64,000 nucleotides of DNA, taken from assembly GCF_030936135.1 (NCBI RefSeq), contig NC_082612.1, positions 18,137,734 to 18,201,733 on the forward strand, given 5' to 3'. Positions 1 to 11,100 of this stretch are shown here, in pieces. Positions within the stretch are counted from its first letter, which is position 1; each line of letters begins with the position of its first letter. The stretch comes from Gavia stellata (lineage: Eukaryota > Chordata > Aves > Gaviiformes > Gaviidae). The notes beneath the pieces are model-generated. The model worked only from the letters and a program-made list of their open reading frames with translations. It was not told the origin of the DNA and made no database searches. A program made the position numbers and the translations under genes.

Positions 1-763
1 TTGGCAGATCTCAGGGTATTAGAAATTCAAAGGTATCCTAAAAATATTCAGACAAAAAAATAAATACCCATAACCTTGTCTCAAGCACAGAGACCGAAGA
101 ATGGAGAATTTCTTTCTGAGTCTGGCTGGCCGCTTTTTCCCCTTTCCCGGTTCATAAGCACACGTAGCACAGTCACGGACATAAAGCGGCAACTGTTTCA
201 TCACATTTTTCTTGTCCTGAAGGAAACTGACCCTGAAAAACAAGGAGTAAGCTTATGCCACCTTCACAGTCCGAAGGCAACTGGACGTAATACCACGCAG
301 CGGCTAAAATTCTAATTCAATGTTGGCAGTGTTAAAAATTGAGTGGTTTTGCAGACTTTGAGATCTCCTTTACTGGCTCTTACAATTTTTTTTTTCTCAA
401 AAGCAAAGGGAGCTACTAGTAGCAGTAGCAGAGAGGAGAAGCAGCAGTGGCAGATTAAAAACTCTGCACTTCAGCTTGTTGGGGCAGCTAGCAGACAGGA
501 TCTCGTGGGAAGGTGCTCTGACGCGCAAACGGCCACAGAGAGCTGGTCAGTCTTGGAGGCCAGCCTCCCGAAAGCCCGAGGATGGCCCATCCTCAACCGC
601 AGGAAAACGGGTGTACGCAGCAGGCGGCCAGACTGGCTGAACAGGGAACTTCTGCGTTCGAACGCGACAAGGAAAGTGTATGGAAGCAGGGATGGGCTGC
701 GCAGTAGAAACAGAAGTAGTGTGGATACACAGGGGTGCAGTTGGGCCTTACATGCTGTTACAT
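1..763. other. Gene-free left edge
   Basis: No exon with splice sites, tRNA or known repeat was recognised here. Open frames on both strands between 343 and 965 are short, have no family resemblance that I recognise, and run into the CR1 remnant that follows. Confidence 0.5.
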
Positions 764-935
764 GTTGCCCAGAGAGGCTGTGGAGCCCCCAGCCTTGAAA
801 ATTTAAAAAACTTGAATGCATAAGACCATAAGCAACCTGACCGAACTTTGAAACTAGACCTGCTTTGAGCGGGAAGCTGAAGCAGATGACCTCCTGAGGT
901 CCTTTCCAACCTAAATTGCTCAGTGACTCCATATT
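764..935 (+). mobile_element. CR1 LINE 3'-end fragment
   Basis: The segment follows the usual 3' end of avian CR1 elements. It starts with TTGCCCAGAGAGGCTGTGGA, the remnant of the ORF2 end, and closes with the CTGAGGTCCTTTCCAACCTA block that precedes the octamer tail. The terminal ATTCTRTG repeats have decayed. This is an old 5'-truncated copy in + orientation with no coding capacity. The subfamily cannot be assigned by eye. Confidence 0.8.
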
Positions 936-3900
936 CTTCATAGAACGAAGAGTCGTACAGGCCAACCTCGACCAGTTTGCTCAGGGCACTGCCCATCTGA
1001 GTTCTTACTATCTCTACAGAAAGGCTACTCGCAGTTTTAACTTAGACATATGAACTGAACCTAATTTAAGCTTAATCCTTACTGTTTCGCTTCTGACGGT
1101 CTTTCTTTTCAAATTGTGTGAAATTCATGTACCACTACGTGGGTTTCATTCTTGGAGGGGACGTTAGTTTTCAAAGCAGAATCTGCATTGTCATGAGGAA
1201 TTTAAAGATGGAATCCATTAACAGGCTGATTTAATGTAGGCTAAATCGGTTTTCTAAAGGAATACAGACCAGAGGCCACCTTTTAGTTGCTTCTTTCTAT
1301 GTGTATAGGCAGTTTATAAAAGTATAATGTGATATTTTGAAATGAGAGGTACTTCAGGATATTGTTAAAAATAGTCTCATTTTGAATAGTAGTTATAAAA
1401 AAAGAGGTTTAGAATATTTTCTGATACCCAGTCACATCAGAGGAAAAAAACCCCTATGTGTTAGCATAATGAAAAATACGCGATATGAGAGTAGCAGGGA
1501 TTTTCTACAACATTGACTGCACTCTTTATTCAACAAGTTATATGAATGGGTCTAAAAATATTTATAGTAGGGAAGTGGACTAAATGACTTCTTGATGGCA
1601 CTTCCTGTAAAATATTTCTGTAACTTCTTTGTTAGGGTATCGCATTATTACAGACCTGCGCCCAGGGTTGAGAAGTCTTTCTGCGTATCTGTTGAAATGC
1701 ACTGAGGTATCTTCAGTTAGAGCATCATGTTTAGCTGAAAGAAATCCAAAAAAGAAGGGCTGGGTACAGAAATAAAGGTTTACATGTTCTGGTGGTGCCG
1801 CTGGACTGGTTTTGATGACAATGCCACGGGTGGGTTTTTTCCCCTTCTTTTCTTTTTGAGTACACTTCCAGTAGAATGGCAAGGGTATTTATCCATTTCA
1901 GAAGGATCTCTCTTTTCCAACTTAAGTTTGTATCTTAAAAGGATACAAAAAGAAAACAGATGTTATTATTCAGCTGCATATAGCCTCACTGTTTGAATTT
2001 ATAAATGTTGCAAATTGGAGTCTTGCTTAAAGAAAGGAGCAAAAATTGAATAAACGGTTTGGGATTCAGCTGTAGAAAATAACCATAAGTATCCACACGT
2101 TTTTAGAGGCTTGAATCCCAGAGTTACCAGAGCGTGAATGTCGTTGGGGACTGGATATAGTATTATGCTAGTGATAAGTCTATTTTCTGCTTTTTGAAAA
2201 AGAATTTTCCACTAAGATTATGACTGCCAGATTTCCTACACCACTTGCTACCCTCAAATATTTTGGAGGCTCCCGTCATCTTAATACAAGTTGCAAAGGG
2301 GATGACTTGGCCCTGGGACCACGTATGCGCCAGTTACTATGACACTCCAGACAGCTGATAGTCAGAAGATCACAATTTGAAAACCCGTATGTGAGCAAAT
2401 AACCATGTTCTCCACTGACTAAATTAATTTAACTAGCCACATTGTAAAATTATACTGCAAGCCATTCATGATCCTTGAGATGAAACATGTTACTCTTCAA
2501 ATAACGCTTTACAGTGAAATATTTATTCCTTGAAGGGAAAAAAAATTACAGAAATAACTTACTTTAACTGTGGTATCTGATCTTTCACATTTTTAACCTA
2601 TCCACCTAGTACAACTGATGATTGGGCAAACAGACATTCAGCCATATGCCTTTTAGACAAAAACTTTTAAAGGCACATTTTCTTAACTTGAAGTGGGTGA
2701 TGGATAAAATGCATGAGGAAAGTCAGATTTTTCTGCCAACTACAGCATAGTGGAAATCTTACTGCATAATGAAGTGTTAACTAAGTCATGCTTTTGCAGA
2801 ATGATTTAAAGCGTGATTCCTCCACCAAGAGACTGTGAAAAAAGCTGGGCTCCATGGTGTCTCAGTAATTTCAGCGTAAGATATGCTGAGTTTGCAAGGA
2901 AAAAAGGTGGGAATGTTTGCTTTGGGAATTTTTCCCCTTCTAATTTCCAGTCCCCCAAACTCCTCCTTTGGGCTTTTTACATCTCATGCATCATTAGCTG
3001 GAATAAATTATCATCAGACTAAATTGCATGATTAACTATAGCTGAGCTGGCAGTAGAGGGAGAGAGACTTTGACCTGCACCACAGGCAAATTTGGTAGGA
3101 AATAACTGGTAAAGAAACTGCTCAATCACCTCACTAGGGCACTTCTACAAAATAATCTTTTCTGGAAGAATCAGAGCTTTAAGGAAAGCATAATAATGAG
3201 GTAAAACAAGCTCGTATAAAACGATGCATGATATCCCAGTTTCATGAAAACCCACTATAGTCAGAAAATGACCAGTGTTATGGATAAATTTTCGACTCTT
3301 CTATAAAACACCTGAAGAAAAAAAAAAAATCAGGGAATTGAGAAACACACAGATAAATAAATCTTGATAATCAATTATTTGCTCAGCAAAAAAAAGTAGA
3401 AAATAGATTTTTTGCAATGCAAATACTTTATACAGAACTGTCCTAAAACAGGTTAGTCCGAATAATCCACGGAAGCGTAATCTAATAGGGCAGAAGATTA
3501 CAGAGCGCAGACACTGTCTGTCCCCACACCCTGTTTATTTTGCAGAAGTAAAAAATTAAGAGGCAGCACATAACATCTGCTCTCTATTCCCTACCGAGAC
3601 CAGATTTAATTGTACTTATATAGAGAGACCACAATTTTTTGTCTAAACAGCTTTCTGCTCTTTAAAAACCTCCAACCGTAGTACCCTTAGTATCTCGGCT
3701 CTGCCTGTGCAGAATCTCTCCAATCCACCCCCCAAAGCCGCAGTAGCAGCAGAAGGAAATGAACAGTGACTTTCTGGGGGGAGGGCAGATCTGGCCCACA
3801 GGCACCTCCCTTCCCTGCCCATTCCCCACTGCTGGGGCAGGGGGAGAGCCGCAGCAAAAGGCCAAAAGTTTATTTTCTTTTATAAAAAGAAAAATTTCCT

Positions 3901-6124
3901 GCTTGCTGCATAAATGTATTGGTTCAGCCCGAGATCCTCAAAATCATTTCTGTGAATAGGAATTTGAACCCCTTTTTGGTGAGCGTACAGGCTGCCTTCA
4001 TCCAGACTTACACTGTGGTGTAAATACTTAGAGCTAGCTAAATAATGTGCATTGGAAGCAAAACCAAAAGCAGAACATTGAATAGGCTCTAGTGGTGCTT
4101 AAAAAAACCCATATACTCACCAAGAACGAACACTGCCTGGCAAAGCACTCAGACCCTGATTTTTTCTGCCTAACTTACACCTGAAATGTTGACTAATGTG
4201 ACTCCAAATGAAATTTAGGTTTGATTAATCTGTTCCTTAATATCTGCTTGTTGTAGGCAAAAGTAAAGAGTTACACAGAACAAATTTAAATATTTTTCCT
4301 AAATGAGAAGCTTTTACGTATAAAGCTAACTTAAATGAATTTGCTGCAGAAGCGGGCCATCGCGCTGTAGCATGCTGTGCAGAGAAACAGCATTGGTTTT
4401 GCTTTTTTGCTATGCAAGTATTTCTGTAGATTTACCTTGTCTATAAGCTTTGCTAAACTGGAAGCACAAAATCAGTTGCAGGAGTTATCTGAGAAGGGGA
4501 GAGGGGAATTTAAAACAAAGAGCTTGTGTTTTACTTTGCTTGTAAGGTAGAAGCAAAGGGAAATTTGGGGCTAGTGTGTATTGCATATGCTTTATGACAA
4601 CTAAAATAAAAGGGAAGATTGCTTTTTACGTCTAGAAAGAATAATTTTCCTGATTTAGATACTAAGTAAAATGCTGATAATTCCTTCTTCAAACGTGAGT
4701 ACCTAAATAAGTCATACAAGAATACTTATTTTGTTGGGCAGTATATTCATAAATATTAGATAGGGAAAAATATCTCAGTTACAGAAAGCAACAAAAGCTG
4801 GCGAGGTCTCTTGAGTTTTCCTTTTATGAAAATAAGTCAGTAGTCTTGCTTGGATTCTTAAAAATAATTTATGTCCAGAAGTTAAACATGTCTAAATAAA
4901 TTGACTGCATAGATCTTCCAAAGAAAGAAAAAAAGGCCCAACACTACAGTCAGATTTTTGGAAAAAGTTTCTTGTTTATATTCTGGTGGGTTAAAAAGTC
5001 TATGTTAAATAAAGCACGGTTTCTGTTGATTACCTGGTAACAGTTTGTACGGTCTGCATATAAAAAATTGCAGGTTTCTATAAAAGAGTCTGTTTTGGTA
5101 GGAACTGCTAGTTTTCACTGGTGGCTTAAAAAAAGGTACCGCAAGGTTAAATTTCTTAGGGACGCTTTAAAAAAATATATTTTTGACACACGTAGCAAGA
5201 AGAAAGCGTTATTAAAAGGATGGTCACTTAAATAGATTTAATAGAAATCCATTTTGTTTAGCCTGGAAACCTGAAAGGACAAGACCGGACAAGACTCTCA
5301 CGGCCCGTTTATTTTTTTAAAAAGCCAACAGTCATACCCTGACGTGTTGACTGAGCTGGATGCTATTAGCTCCCCTTGACTTTAAAGGTGCCCTTCACTT
5401 CGTATGCACTGTGCGATAAGGATAGTGACTTCTCCTTTCTCCTAACCTGTAGAAAGATCCTTGGGATTGACTTGATTGAGGGAAGCTGAGAACAAGCAAG
5501 TTTCTGATCCTTACATTGTCCTTATCTGATGTAACAATTAGTAGGGAAGGGTACTACAGAACCCCTTCCTGTCGGGGAGGGGGACTGCAAGGGCCAGTAA
5601 TGTTCGGTGCTAGAGACAAAATCTTGAAATGGTTAAGCGGTTTCACGGGAAACGGAGAAAGCTAGACAGGGGATGTTGCTTCCTCTACGTTTCCAAAGAT
5701 TTCCAGGGAGCTACATAAAACGTCCTGGCTTCTGAATTATGAAACCACCTTTATTCCTAGGTGGGGGCTGCAACCCCTTGTAAGGAGGCAAATACTCCCT
5801 TTTCCCACAAAGCCTTCCCGCTACAAATAAAGGTGCTAGACCTTCATCATTAAAGGGAGAACTTCTTTCCACGTATCTTTCAAACCCAGTTCTAGTATGG
5901 ATGGACCTGCCTTTCATAACCGGTTCTGGCCATAGGAAATGACTTCATTTTAGAAGTTGGGTATAAAAACCATGTTGCACAGCTCACCTCCTCTTCTTTT
6001 GTCTCCTGCCGGTCGCCAGGCACCTCCCTCGCGGGCCAGTCTGACGGGAGAGCGGACAGGAATACCTCTGCTTCTTACGCTCTCTGGTGAAGCCACCTCA
6101 CTGGGGACGGTAGCAAAGTCTAAT
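936..6124. other. Gene-free AT-rich stretch
   Basis: About 5.2 kb of AT-rich DNA with many A/T runs and only short open frames. I see no exon flanked by credible splice sites and no further recognisable repeat. A 68-codon - strand frame at 5711-5917 sits in somewhat richer sequence containing AATAAA on both strands; it matches no family I recognise. Confidence 0.45.
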
Positions 6125-6190
6125 GATCCCTCCCGTCTACTCAGCGCTGGTGAGGCCACACCTGGAGAACTGTGGCTCAGCTTTGGCCAG
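6125..6190 (+). mobile_element. Small CR1 ORF2 fragment
   Basis: A short patch in which one frame reads [12 protein letters not shown], the motif from the 3' part of CR1 ORF2. The same block occurs 700 bp further on inside the longer CR1 copy. Sequence on both sides (6190-6440) has drifted too far to align, so this may be a separate insertion or a rearranged part of the longer one. Confidence 0.6.
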
Positions 6191-6459
6191 CGGCAGGTCC
6201 CTCTTGCAGCAGGCTGGAACTGGCTCCATCCACCACGGGGGCAGCTCCTGGCATCTTCTCACGCAAGCCATCCCTGCAGCACTGCTGCTACCAAAACCTT
6301 GACATGTAAACCAATACAGAAACACAGAAAGAGAATTTTAAAAGTGAGAGGGTACAAGAAACATAGGCGAAACTTAATAATAGGGACACTGAACCACATA
6401 GAGGGAGATGTTGAAAAAAAATTTAAAAAGTGACAGGTGACAAGACATAGCAGGAGGAA

Positions 6460-7378
6460 TTCATCAACGATCTGGATGAGGGGATCGAGTGCTCCCTCAG
6501 TAAGTTTGCAGGTGACACCAAGTTGGGCAGGAGTGTTGATCTGCTGGAGGGTCAGAAGGCTCTGCAGAGGGATCTGGACAGGCTGGATCCATGGGCCGAG
6601 GCTGGTTGTATGTTGCCTTCAACAAGGCCAAGTGCCGGGTCCTGCGCTTGGGTCACAACAACCCCCTGCAACGCGACAGGCTTGGGGACGAGTGGATGGA
6701 ACGCTGCCCAGTGGAAAAGGACCTGGGGGTGCAGGTCAACAGCCGGCTGAATGTGAGCCAGCAGTGTGCCCAGGTGGCCAAGGTGGCCACCGGCATCCTG
6801 GCCTGGATCAGAAAGAGTGTGGCCAGCAGGAGTAGGGAGGGGATCGTGCCCCTGGACTCGGCACTGGTGAGGCCGCACCTCGAATGCTGTGTTGGGTTTT
6901 GGGCCCCTCACTCCAAGAAGGACATTGAGGTGCTGGAGCGTGTCCAGAGAAGGGCGACGGAGCTGGTGAGGGGTCTGGAGCACAAGTCTGATGAGGAGCG
7001 GCTGAGGGAGCTGGGGTTGTTCAGTCTGGAGAAGAGGAGGCTGAGGGGAGACCTCATCGCTCTCTACAGCTCCCTGAAAGGGGGTTGTGGTGCGGTGGGT
7101 GTTGGTCTCTTCTCCCAAGGGACAAGATGAGAGAAAACAGCCCTAAGTTGCGCCGGGGGAGGTTTAGGCTGGAGGTGAGGACGAACTCCTTCACGGAAAG
7201 GGCTGTCAGACCCTGGACCAGGCTGCCCGGGGGGGCGGTGGAGTCACCATCCCCGGGGGTATGTAAAGGAGGTGCAGACCGGCGCCGCAGGACGCGGTTA
7301 GCGGTGGGTTTGGCCGTGTCAGGTTACGGTTGGCCTCGATGACCTCAAAGGCCCTTCCCGACCCGCGCCATTCTGTGG
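6460..7378 (+). mobile_element. CR1 LINE, 5'-truncated, broken ORF2
   Basis: This is the 3' third of a CR1 non-LTR retrotransposon. Conceptual translation shows the usual end of the reverse-transcriptase ORF. It starts with a [10 protein letters not shown] block and continues with motifs such as [18 protein letters not shown] and [19 protein letters not shown]. The frame shifts at least twice, near 6600 and near 7120, so it is a pseudogene. The end near 7330-7378 (TTGGCCTCGATGACCTC, then CGCCATTCTGTGG) is the standard CR1 3' terminus with one octamer-like unit left. It is GC-richer than most copies and runs straight into the CpG island on its right. Confidence 0.88.
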
Positions 7379-7438
7379 CCGCACGGACTAAAGCGCGCGG
7401 CCGCGGAGCTGCACGGGGCACGCGGGACGAGCGATCCG

Positions 7439-7830
7439 CTGCCGCCTTTCCGCCACCGGGCGGCGGCAGCGAGGGCGGCGGGGCCGGCGCTGCAGTGCCG
7501 CCTTTCGGCCACCGGGCGGCGGCGGCAGCCGCGAGCCCCCGGGGCGGCGCTTGCCCGGGGGGCGGCACCGCCGCCGCCGTTCGCCGCTCCGCAGGCCGAG
7601 CGCCGACTACGAGCAGCCGCCGGCACCGCGCGCTTGGGGATGGGGCGGGGGGCGGGGGGGGAAGACGGCGGCGGCGTTTCCTTACCGGGAGGCAGCGATG
7701 AGGGCGGCGGCGCCTGGCAGGCACGGCAGTACCGCCTCGCCGGCACCGGCGGACGGCGACCTGGAGCGCGGCGGCGCCGCCTGCAACACCGCGTTTCGGC
7801 CGCCAGGCGGCAGCAGTGAGGGAAGAGGGC
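7439..7830 (+). repeat. Diverged GC-rich interspersed repeat units in the island
   Basis: A unit of roughly 35 bp recurs at about 7441, 7497, 7677 and 7792. Its core is a TTTC-GCC stretch, then ACCGGGCGGC, then GGCAGC-GAGGG. Two copies are close together and two are 110-180 bp apart. The copies differ at several positions, so this is an old minisatellite-like expansion rather than a fresh tandem array. Confidence 0.55.
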
Positions 7831-8071
7831 GCGCGCCACCGCGCAGGCGCGGAGCCACACACTCCCCCCCGCCCCAGTAGCGCACCTCCCCGGCAGCCCG
7901 CAGCGGCGCGGCGCCCGCCATGGCGCGGGGAGCGCTGCCCTCCCCGCTCCGGGCCCTGCCGCGCCACCGTCCCCGCCCCGAGCCCCCGCCACGGCCCCCC
8001 CGCCCTGCTCGGGGCTTTCCCCGGCACTGCCGGTGGAGCGCGCCCCCCCCCGCCCCGCTCGGGACCTTCGC

Positions 8072-8084
8072 GGCATTTGTAGTT
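8072..8084 (-). promoter_or_regulatory. ZNF143/SBS-like promoter motif
   Basis: The - strand reads ACTACAAATGCCG, which resembles the ACTACAATTCCC core recognised by ZNF143/STAF in many vertebrate housekeeping promoters, with two mismatches. Its place at the edge of the CpG island supports promoter use, but a single inexact motif is weak evidence. Confidence 0.35.
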
Positions 8085-8100
8085 CTCCGCCTGGTTCTGC

Positions 8101-11100
8101 GGAAGGCCCAGTTCTTGAGAAGACGGTGCAAGGAGGTGCCCGACCTGCCGAGTCCTAACCAAACCCGCTCCCCTTCAGCACCCGCGAAGAGACACGAACG
8201 GCAACATCTTCACCCGTCAAGCCTGCAAATAAAACCAATGCGGAAGTTACCTGGAAATCTCCACAGCAATCTAGTACCTGCACAGCACAACAGACAGGTT
8301 TTCTTGGTGTCGGACAATTAAATCTCTACCAAGGTACAGATCAAAACACCAGCTGACAAATCATCATCATCATAAAACGTTGCTGGAGGTTATGTTTCCC
8401 TCTTTCTTTTCTATAGTTCACTAACATCAGCCCTTTCTGGGATATGCTCTTTTAGATTTGTCAGAGAGTGACTCAGAAATGGAATTCAGGTATATGGATG
8501 ACTCTTAAAATCCTGAAAATAACATCGTGAACATTTGTTGAAGCTGCTTGTGCTTTCATTGGTTGGATATTATGTTCACTTGAATCCATTTCATGCTGTT
8601 ATGTAGATATGTGCACAAAGATAAAGCTATCATCAGATGTGTTCCCGCGACTGATTGCGTTTGCCTTCGAAGCATCGGAAGGTCTGTCCCGTCAGCTGGA
8701 TTGTCCACGTGTAACTGACCCCCCCACTCCCTGATTTATACGTGTTGGGCAAACGCCCAACAAGAAGCTGGGCCATCTGCAACAGGTGGCTCCCGTCTCG
8801 ATTTCTTACTGTCATAGACTGAGGACTGTGAAATTCAACTTTGCTGCACTACAGAATTACTTAAGTGCATTACCTTGCCCTCTGAGACAAACAAATTAAA
8901 TCTGCTGCTGCTGTATAGTGTGTTGTACTGGGCACTCTGCCTTTGCTTTATTCCAGCCTTACCACATCAAAGCATTCATCAAAAGAAGATGGTATCACAC
9001 TGTCTGCATTAAGTGACATTGCACTGTGCAGGTCACGCTGCAGTCCTGTTAATTTCCATCTCCCTTATGTTGTTTCGAGTTGGATGTTTTAGAAATTCCA
9101 GTAAGAAATAAGGATAATATTTTGCCAAATATTTTGAATGTAGTTTGTGCAAAGGTCAAGTGTTCCTATGTGGTCAACAAGTGATAAGCAACGTTTAATC
9201 ACGTGCCATTTAAAATGAGTTAGGTGAAAGACCGTCTAAAACTGCTGCCTTTCCAAAGGCTCACACAGTAATACACAGAATTCAGAAACAGGTACATTGT
9301 GACTGCCGTGGTAAGTGGAGGCCTCCGACAGCGCAGGGGCCAAGCAAAAAGAGACAAGAGGTGCCTGTGGAGAAGAGGAGGTATAAATCTTGCAGAACCA
9401 GCAGACAACTCAACTTACCTTGAATAGGGTACTAATGGCGACCCTAACAGCTGGTCTTCTGGTCTCGGCTCCCCTCAAACGAAGACCCAGGGTCCACGTC
9501 CCCTGTGCGCCTGGAGCACTGGTTATCAGCCCCTGCAGAGATGTCTCGGAGAACAGCCGGGTCTCCTTCTCAGCTGCCCAGAGCCTGCTTAGGGACGCTG
9601 CAGGACGCGGAAAGGATCCTCGGCTCCGGCTCCGCAGTTTCAGCCCAGACCTAAAGCAGCATATTGGAAAAGATGCAGTCTAGCATCTCATTCGCTGTTC
9701 ACGCTGCGATTTAGGACTGACAGCAGTTAAGACAGAAGCAGCGTGTGTACATGTTTATGTTTGTTACAAAGGTGTTAAAAACCAGACCTTGTAAATCCTC
9801 AAACAACGGTGGTGATGGCAGGGTGCAACAGCAACGCACTCTGCTCTCTGCAAGAGGGAACTCTGTCCAGACATGGCCGGAGCATGATGATCGCAGGGAC
9901 GAAGGAAATGGGGCCGGAGAGGGGGGAGATTTATTAAAAGTTAAATGTACTTTCACAGAGCATCTTGGCTGGTTCTGTTCTACAGTAAAAGCTTTACTGG
10001 TGTCAAGAAAATTCCCATTAATTTTATTGCTATGAGATGACTCTCCCCACCCCCCAAAAAAAAGAAAGTTCTGGAAAAAAACAGGAGGCACTGAGTGTCA
10101 TTAATTCCCCATGGAGGTACACTGTTGAAGAAGCATCATGGCTTGTGGACTCAAGCGCTAAATAAAAGCACTATACTTAGAGTTGAGCAAGATACGCTGG
10201 ATGTGCCTGACAGTGCTTTTTCTTTAAAGAATGACTGCACCTTCACACATCCTGCACCTCTCCAAGGCCTCACCTGAATGTGGGCCGACCCATCCATGCA
10301 TTTTTCTTATTTGTGGCACCAAGCATAAAACATGTTTTTGCTCATTTCAATACATGGATCAAGACATATTAGAAAAACAGTTGTTTCACAATGGTCTAGA
10401 AAAAGATGAGATCTTAAATACAGGCTGGGGGCAACCTGAAACCCCAAATGAGAGAGAAAACATAATCATGTGCATATGCAACTGCACCTGGAAGGTGAAG
10501 ACAGAACGGGCCGAACAGCTCACAAGCGTCTCCAGGAGCAGAGACCCAAGGCACGTGGAGTTAGGACCTGTGAGAACCACAAGGGAACACTCCTGCTTAC
10601 CCAGGTTTTCCCAACCGATCGGATAACCTCCGGCATTTCGGTATTCACCCAGGACTACGCCTGGGGCCAGGCTTGCCCAGATTTAGAATACAGTAGGTGA
10701 CAGTCTGAATCAGGGTGTACTTACCCTCTTGAAATTAGCATTCCCTTAGCTAGCTGCAAAAAACAGGTAAGCTCTGCCACCTCTTATCACAGTAGAGCCA
10801 AGAATTAAGGAGCCATTCTTCATTTTTGTTTTCATCAATACTTACTATCATATGTGCAACTCTTTTCAAAACTGGCTTCTGAATTACCCTCCACTTGGTC
10901 TTGAAAATATTCAAATAATATTGCTAAATATTATTCTAGGTAGTTAATCCTGCTCAGGTGGGTAGATGCAAGCAGAGTAAGCACAGTGTGACGTTTAACC
11001 GTGTAACCATGACACCTCCACTCCTTGAATGAAGCTAAACGCAAGTATTCTCTCTTTCCTCTCCCTGTATTCTGTTGCCCTGAAAACTAAACAGGTCTTT

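Larger units (their letters stand above)
7379..8100. promoter_or_regulatory. CpG island, possible orphan or bidirectional promoter
   Basis: About 700 bp of very GC-rich, CpG-dense DNA in AT-rich surroundings. Long arginine-, alanine- and proline-rich frames on both strands are the usual by-product of such composition and are not called as genes. A motif like a ZNF143 site lies at the right edge. No gene with recognisable exons starts here in either direction within the window. The island could serve a non-coding transcript, a gene running left out of the window, or an enhancer. Confidence 0.6.

Noticed and set aside
471-965. 164-codon - strand frame at the left edge
   Set aside because: Its start overlaps a CR1 3' end read backwards; no independent support.
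5711-5917. 68-codon - strand frame near AATAAA hexamers, possible LTR
   Set aside because: I could not match it to any LTR or gene family with confidence; left as unexplained sequence.
6437-7342. Frames of 75-188 codons at the CR1 copy as possible genes
   Set aside because: The + strand frames are pieces of one decayed CR1 ORF2 with frameshifts near 6600 and 7120; the - strand frame is their shadow.
7206-8162. 318-codon - strand frame and partners in the left CpG island
   Set aside because: Same composition effect; it also runs into the CR1 3' end and has no recognisable domain.
10914-10935. Perfect 9-bp AT-only inverted repeat
   Set aside because: Short, AT-only palindromes are common in AT-rich DNA and nothing nearby suggests function.
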